DNA of 52,142 bases, taken from positions 1 through 52,142 of the forward strand of contig CALWTQ010000019.1 of NCBI GenBank assembly GCA_944384505.1. Direction: 5' to 3'. The notes below the pieces were generated by a model. It was not told the origin of the DNA. It searched no databases and saw only the letters and a program-made list of their open reading frames with translations. This document shows, piece after piece, positions 49,469 through 52,142 of this stretch. The translations under genes and the position numbers were made by a program. The stretch comes from an uncultured Mediterraneibacter sp. Its GTDB lineage: Bacteria; Bacillota; Clostridia; Lachnospirales; Lachnospiraceae. Position 1 is the stretch's first letter; each line of letters starts with the position of its first letter.

Positions 49469-51940
49469 ATGTTCAGAGAACGACTTGGAAAAGAACTGAT
49501 TTTTTTTGACGGAGGGATGGGAACTCTGCTTCAGGAGAAAGGACTTGCTCCGGGAGAGCTGCCTGAGACCTGGAACCTGGCTCACCCGGAAGTGATCCGG
49601 GAGATCCACAGACGCTATATTGAAGCGGGAAGCGATATTGTGCTGACGAATACATTCGGCGCAAACGCCCTGAAATTTCATGACAATACATGGTCTTTAA
49701 AGGAGATTATAGAAACGGCGGTAAGCCATGTAAAAGAAGCGGCCGCAGAGGCCTGTCCGGGAAGAAAGATCTATACCGCGCTTGACATCGGTCCGACGGG
49801 AAAGCTCCTGAAGCCTATGGGAGATCTGGATTTTGAGACAGCCTATGAGGCTTTTAAAGAAGTAATGGTTCTGGGAGAGCGGGCGGGCGCTGACCTGATC
49901 CACATTGAAACGATGAGCGACACGTATGAGCTGAAAGCAGCTGTGCTTGCGGCAAAGGAGAATACGTCCCTGCCCGTTTTCGCGACAGCGATCTTTGACG
50001 AGAGGCATAAGCTCCTTACCGGAGCGGATGTGCCGGCTGTCACGGCTCTTCTGGAGGGACTCCGCGTGGACGCTCTCGGAATCAACTGCGGTATGGGGCC
50101 GGAACAGATGCACCCTGTTCTGGAAGAGCTGCTGAAGTACACTTCTCTGCCTGTGATCGTAAAACCAAACGCAGGGCTTCCGAAGCAGAAGGACGGGCAG
50201 ACTTATTATGACGTGGAGCCAGATGCTTTTGCCGGATTTATGAAAGAGATCGTCGGGATGGGGGCGTGCCTGATCGGAGGATGCTGCGGGACCACGCCGG
50301 ACCACATACGGGCCATGGTGGATCAGTGCAGAGGGATGGAGATCCGTCCGGTTCGGGAAAAGGAATACACGGTCGTATCTTCTTATGGACAGAGCGTTTT
50401 CCTCGGAAACTTCGGAGATGAGAAAAACGGGTCGAAGATCATAGGCGAGAGAATCAACCCGACAGGGAAGAAGCGGTTTAAGCAGGCTCTCAAGGAACAT
50501 GACCTGGACTATATTCTCAGGGAAGGAATTACCCAGCAGGACAATGGGGCGCACATCCTGGATGTGAATGTAGGGCTGCCGGATATTGACGAACCCTCTC
50601 TTATGAAAGAAGTGGTGCAGGAACTGCAGAGTGTGGTCAGCCTTCCGCTTCAGATTGATACGGTAGACGCTGAGGCCATGGAAAATGCCCTGAGGATCTA
50701 CAATGGGAAAGCGATGGTCAATTCCGTCAGCGGCAAGCAGGAATCCATGGATCTGGTATTCCCGCTGATCCGGAAATACGGTGGAGTGGTCATCGGGCTG
50801 ACGCTCGATGAATCCGGTATCCCCTCAGATGCGGGGGAAAGAGTGCGGATTGCGGAGAAAATTATCTGCGAGGCGGCAAAATACGGAATCAAAAAGAAGG
50901 ATATCGTAATCGACGCCCTTGCCATGACCATCAGCTCCGAGCCGGATGGGGCGAAAGTGACGCTGGAAACACTGCGCCGGCTCAGGGATGAAGTGAAAGT
51001 AAATACAGTCCTGGGCGTGTCCAATATCTCATTCGGCCTTCCAAGCCGTCCGGTCATCAACTCTGCCTTCTATACGATGGCTATGATGAACGGGTTAAGC
51101 GCAGGGATTATCAATCCTTCTTCCGAGGACATGATGAAGGCGTGGTACGCTTACCACGCGCTGATGAATCTGGACGCAAACTGCGAGAAATACATCGGCA
51201 GGTATGGGGCATCTGCGGCAGCGGCGGCCGGCACCGGCGGACCCACTGCTGGAAGTAATGCAGGAGCCGGTACGGGAAACGGCGTGTCCGCAGGGCAGAC
51301 GGGCAAAACGGCTGCTGTGAGTCTGTCCGCAGTCATTGAGAAAGGACTCAAAGAGGATGCCAGAAACATTACGGCCAGCCTTGTGGAACAGGAGGCTCCG
51401 CTGGACATTATAAACCGGGAATTGATCCCGGCTCTGAACCGGGTGGGCGACGGCTTTGAAAAAGGGACCCTTTTCCTCCCTCAGCTTCTGATGAGCGCGG
51501 AGGCGGCGAAAAGCGCGTTCGCGGTTCTCAAAGAGAAGATGGACAAAAGCGGCGATGTACAGGAGAAAGCAGGCACCGTTGTAATAGCCACAGTCAAAGG
51601 GGATATCCATGATATCGGGAAGAATATTGTCAAAGTACTCCTTGAGAACTACAGTTTTGACGTGATTGACCTGGGGAAAGACGTCCCGCCGGAGCGGATC
51701 GTGGATACAGTTCTGGAAAAGAATATAAGGCTTGTGGGCTTAAGCGCGCTTATGACGACAACTGTGGTCAGCATGGAAGAGACGATACGGCAGCTGAGAG
51801 AGAAAGCGCCTAAGTGCCGGGTGATGGTGGGCGGCGCTGTGCTGAACCAGGAGTATGCGGATATGATTGGGGCGGACTTCTATGGGAAAGATGCCATGCA
51901 GTCCGTTCACTATGCGCAGGAATTGTTTTCAGCTGATTAG
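49469..51940 (+). CDS. metH: Cobalamin-dependent methionine synthase MetH (no activation domain)
   Basis: An 823-residue MetH lacking the activation domain, which is supplied by the preceding gene. Order: homocysteine-binding barrel (about 1-290; zinc cysteines in GINCGMGPEQ and GGCCGTTPDH), folate-binding barrel (about 310-575; GERINPTGKKRFKQAL and the pterin-binding DVNVGLPDIDE), then a cap domain and the B12-binding Rossmann domain (about 610-823) with the axial His714 in DIHDIGKNIV. Between the folate and B12 parts is an A/G/T-rich linker (about 585-615). It transfers a methyl group from 5-methyl-THF to homocysteine through cobalamin. AGGAGAG precedes the ATG. Confidence 0.95.
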   Translation: MFRERLGKELIFFDGGMGTLLQEKGLAPGELPETWNLAHPEVIREIHRRYIEAGSDIVLTNTFGANALKFHDNTWSLKEIIETAVSHVKEAAAEACPGRKIYTALDIGPTGKLLKPMGDLDFETAYEAFKEVMVLGERAGADLIHIETMSDTYELKAAVLAAKENTSLPVFATAIFDERHKLLTGADVPAVTALLEGLRVDALGINCGMGPEQMHPVLEELLKYTSLPVIVKPNAGLPKQKDGQTYYDVEPDAFAGFMKEIVGMGACLIGGCCGTTPDHIRAMVDQCRGMEIRPVREKEYTVVSSYGQSVFLGNFGDEKNGSKIIGERINPTGKKRFKQALKEHDLDYILREGITQQDNGAHILDVNVGLPDIDEPSLMKEVVQELQSVVSLPLQIDTVDAEAMENALRIYNGKAMVNSVSGKQESMDLVFPLIRKYGGVVIGLTLDESGIPSDAGERVRIAEKIICEAAKYGIKKKDIVIDALAMTISSEPDGAKVTLETLRRLRDEVKVNTVLGVSNISFGLPSRPVINSAFYTMAMMNGLSAGIINPSSEDMMKAWYAYHALMNLDANCEKYIGRYGASAAAAAGTGGPTAGSNAGAGTGNGVSAGQTGKTAAVSLSAVIEKGLKEDARNITASLVEQEAPLDIINRELIPALNRVGDGFEKGTLFLPQLLMSAEAAKSAFAVLKEKMDKSGDVQEKAGTVVIATVKGDIHDIGKNIVKVLLENYSFDVIDLGKDVPPERIVDTVLEKNIRLVGLSALMTTTVVSMEETIRQLREKAPKCRVMVGGAVLNQEYADMIGADFYGKDAMQSVHYAQELFSAD

Positions 51941-51941
51941 T

Positions 51942-51972
51942 TTGACAGCTATTTAGTGCACTAACATATCCT
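51942..51972 (+). promoter_or_regulatory. Promoter with internal palindrome reading out of the window
   Basis: A perfect TTGACA -35 (51942-51947) is followed after 19 bp by TATCCT (51967-51972), a 4-of-6 -10. The 12-bp palindrome TTAGTGCACTAA (51953-51964) fills the spacer, the usual place for a repressor operator. The controlled gene lies beyond the window. Confidence 0.45.
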
Positions 51973-52142
51973 GTGACTCACGTTCGGAAGCGGAGCGGAT
52001 GGTTTGCGATACGTATTCTGTGAAAGGGGACAGCCGTGCGATGTTCCGTTCCAGAATCCGGAAAATCTAACAGGCCGAAGAGATGTTTAAGGGCAAAGCG
52101 GCGCTCCGGGCAACTCGCTGCGCTCAGACAATCCCTGCGCGC

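Noticed and set aside
52083-52142. ATG-initiated frame open to the right window edge
   Set aside because: Only 20 codons are visible, the ribosome-binding site is weak and most of it coincides with the GCGGCGCTCCGG repeat; it cannot be supported.

Overview
The window reads as chromosomal DNA of a spore-forming member of the Clostridia, most probably a Lachnospiraceae gut bacterium. The evidence is the full spoIIIA operon, yqfC/yqfD, spoIVB and spo0A, Gram-positive ribosome-binding sites throughout, a clostridial 6S RNA, and a gut-type beta-glucan utilisation locus. The species cannot be named from sequence alone.

Layout. (1) 1-8381: a Dabb-domain gene, the sporulation/RNA-metabolism run yqfC-yqfD-phoH-ybeY, a SpoVB/YtgP-type flippase, a small BofC-like protein, DUF896, 5-formyl-THF cyclo-ligase, DUF4250 and miaB. 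(2) 8461-13553: spoIIIAA-AH behind a good SigE-type promoter, closed by a strong terminator. (3) 13571-33335: an accessory stretch. It holds a minus-strand Rpn-type PD-(D/E)XK nuclease, an IS66-family element whose transposase is split by an apparent internal deletion, and a carbohydrate locus: an AraC regulator, two divergent GH94 phosphorylases, an ABC importer (lipoprotein plus two permeases), a domain-permuted GH3 beta-glucosidase, and a large surface GH16 glucanase with four CBM-like modules. It ends with 6S RNA and a nested-hairpin element. (4) 33388-34980: prfC. (5) 35053-46239: the conserved clostridial run asp23-nusB-xseA-xseB-ispA-dxs-tlyA-nadK-argR-recN-spoIVB-spo0A. (6) 46347-51940: glgA, then metF, a stand-alone MetH activation protein and a MetH lacking that domain.

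How the genes fit together. The accessory locus looks like a phosphorolytic pathway for beta-1,3-glucan (laminarin) or mixed beta-glucan. The surface GH16 would cut the polymer, the ABC system would import oligosaccharides, and GH94 phosphorylases and GH3 would break them down in the cytoplasm. The divergent control region between the phosphorylases and the transporter is almost perfectly symmetrical around a 17-bp inverted repeat (16/17). The 5' end of the GH16 gene carries two one-base frameshifts within about 185 bp, so the secreted enzyme may be inactive in this strain or the assembly may be wrong there.

The most interesting points are: the accessory block sitting where spoIIIAH and asp23 are neighbours in many Clostridia; the symmetric divergent promoter; a terminator-like hairpin whose loop holds the ribosome-binding site and start codon of the next gene (5391-5450); tandem Spo0A boxes inside the 3' end of spoIVB; a duplicated octapeptide across the metF/MetH-activation junction; and a 95-bp nested GUAA-hairpin element next to 6S RNA. 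No CRISPR array, tRNA, rRNA or prophage was seen. No clearly new multi-gene system was found beyond the beta-glucan locus and its unusual control region.
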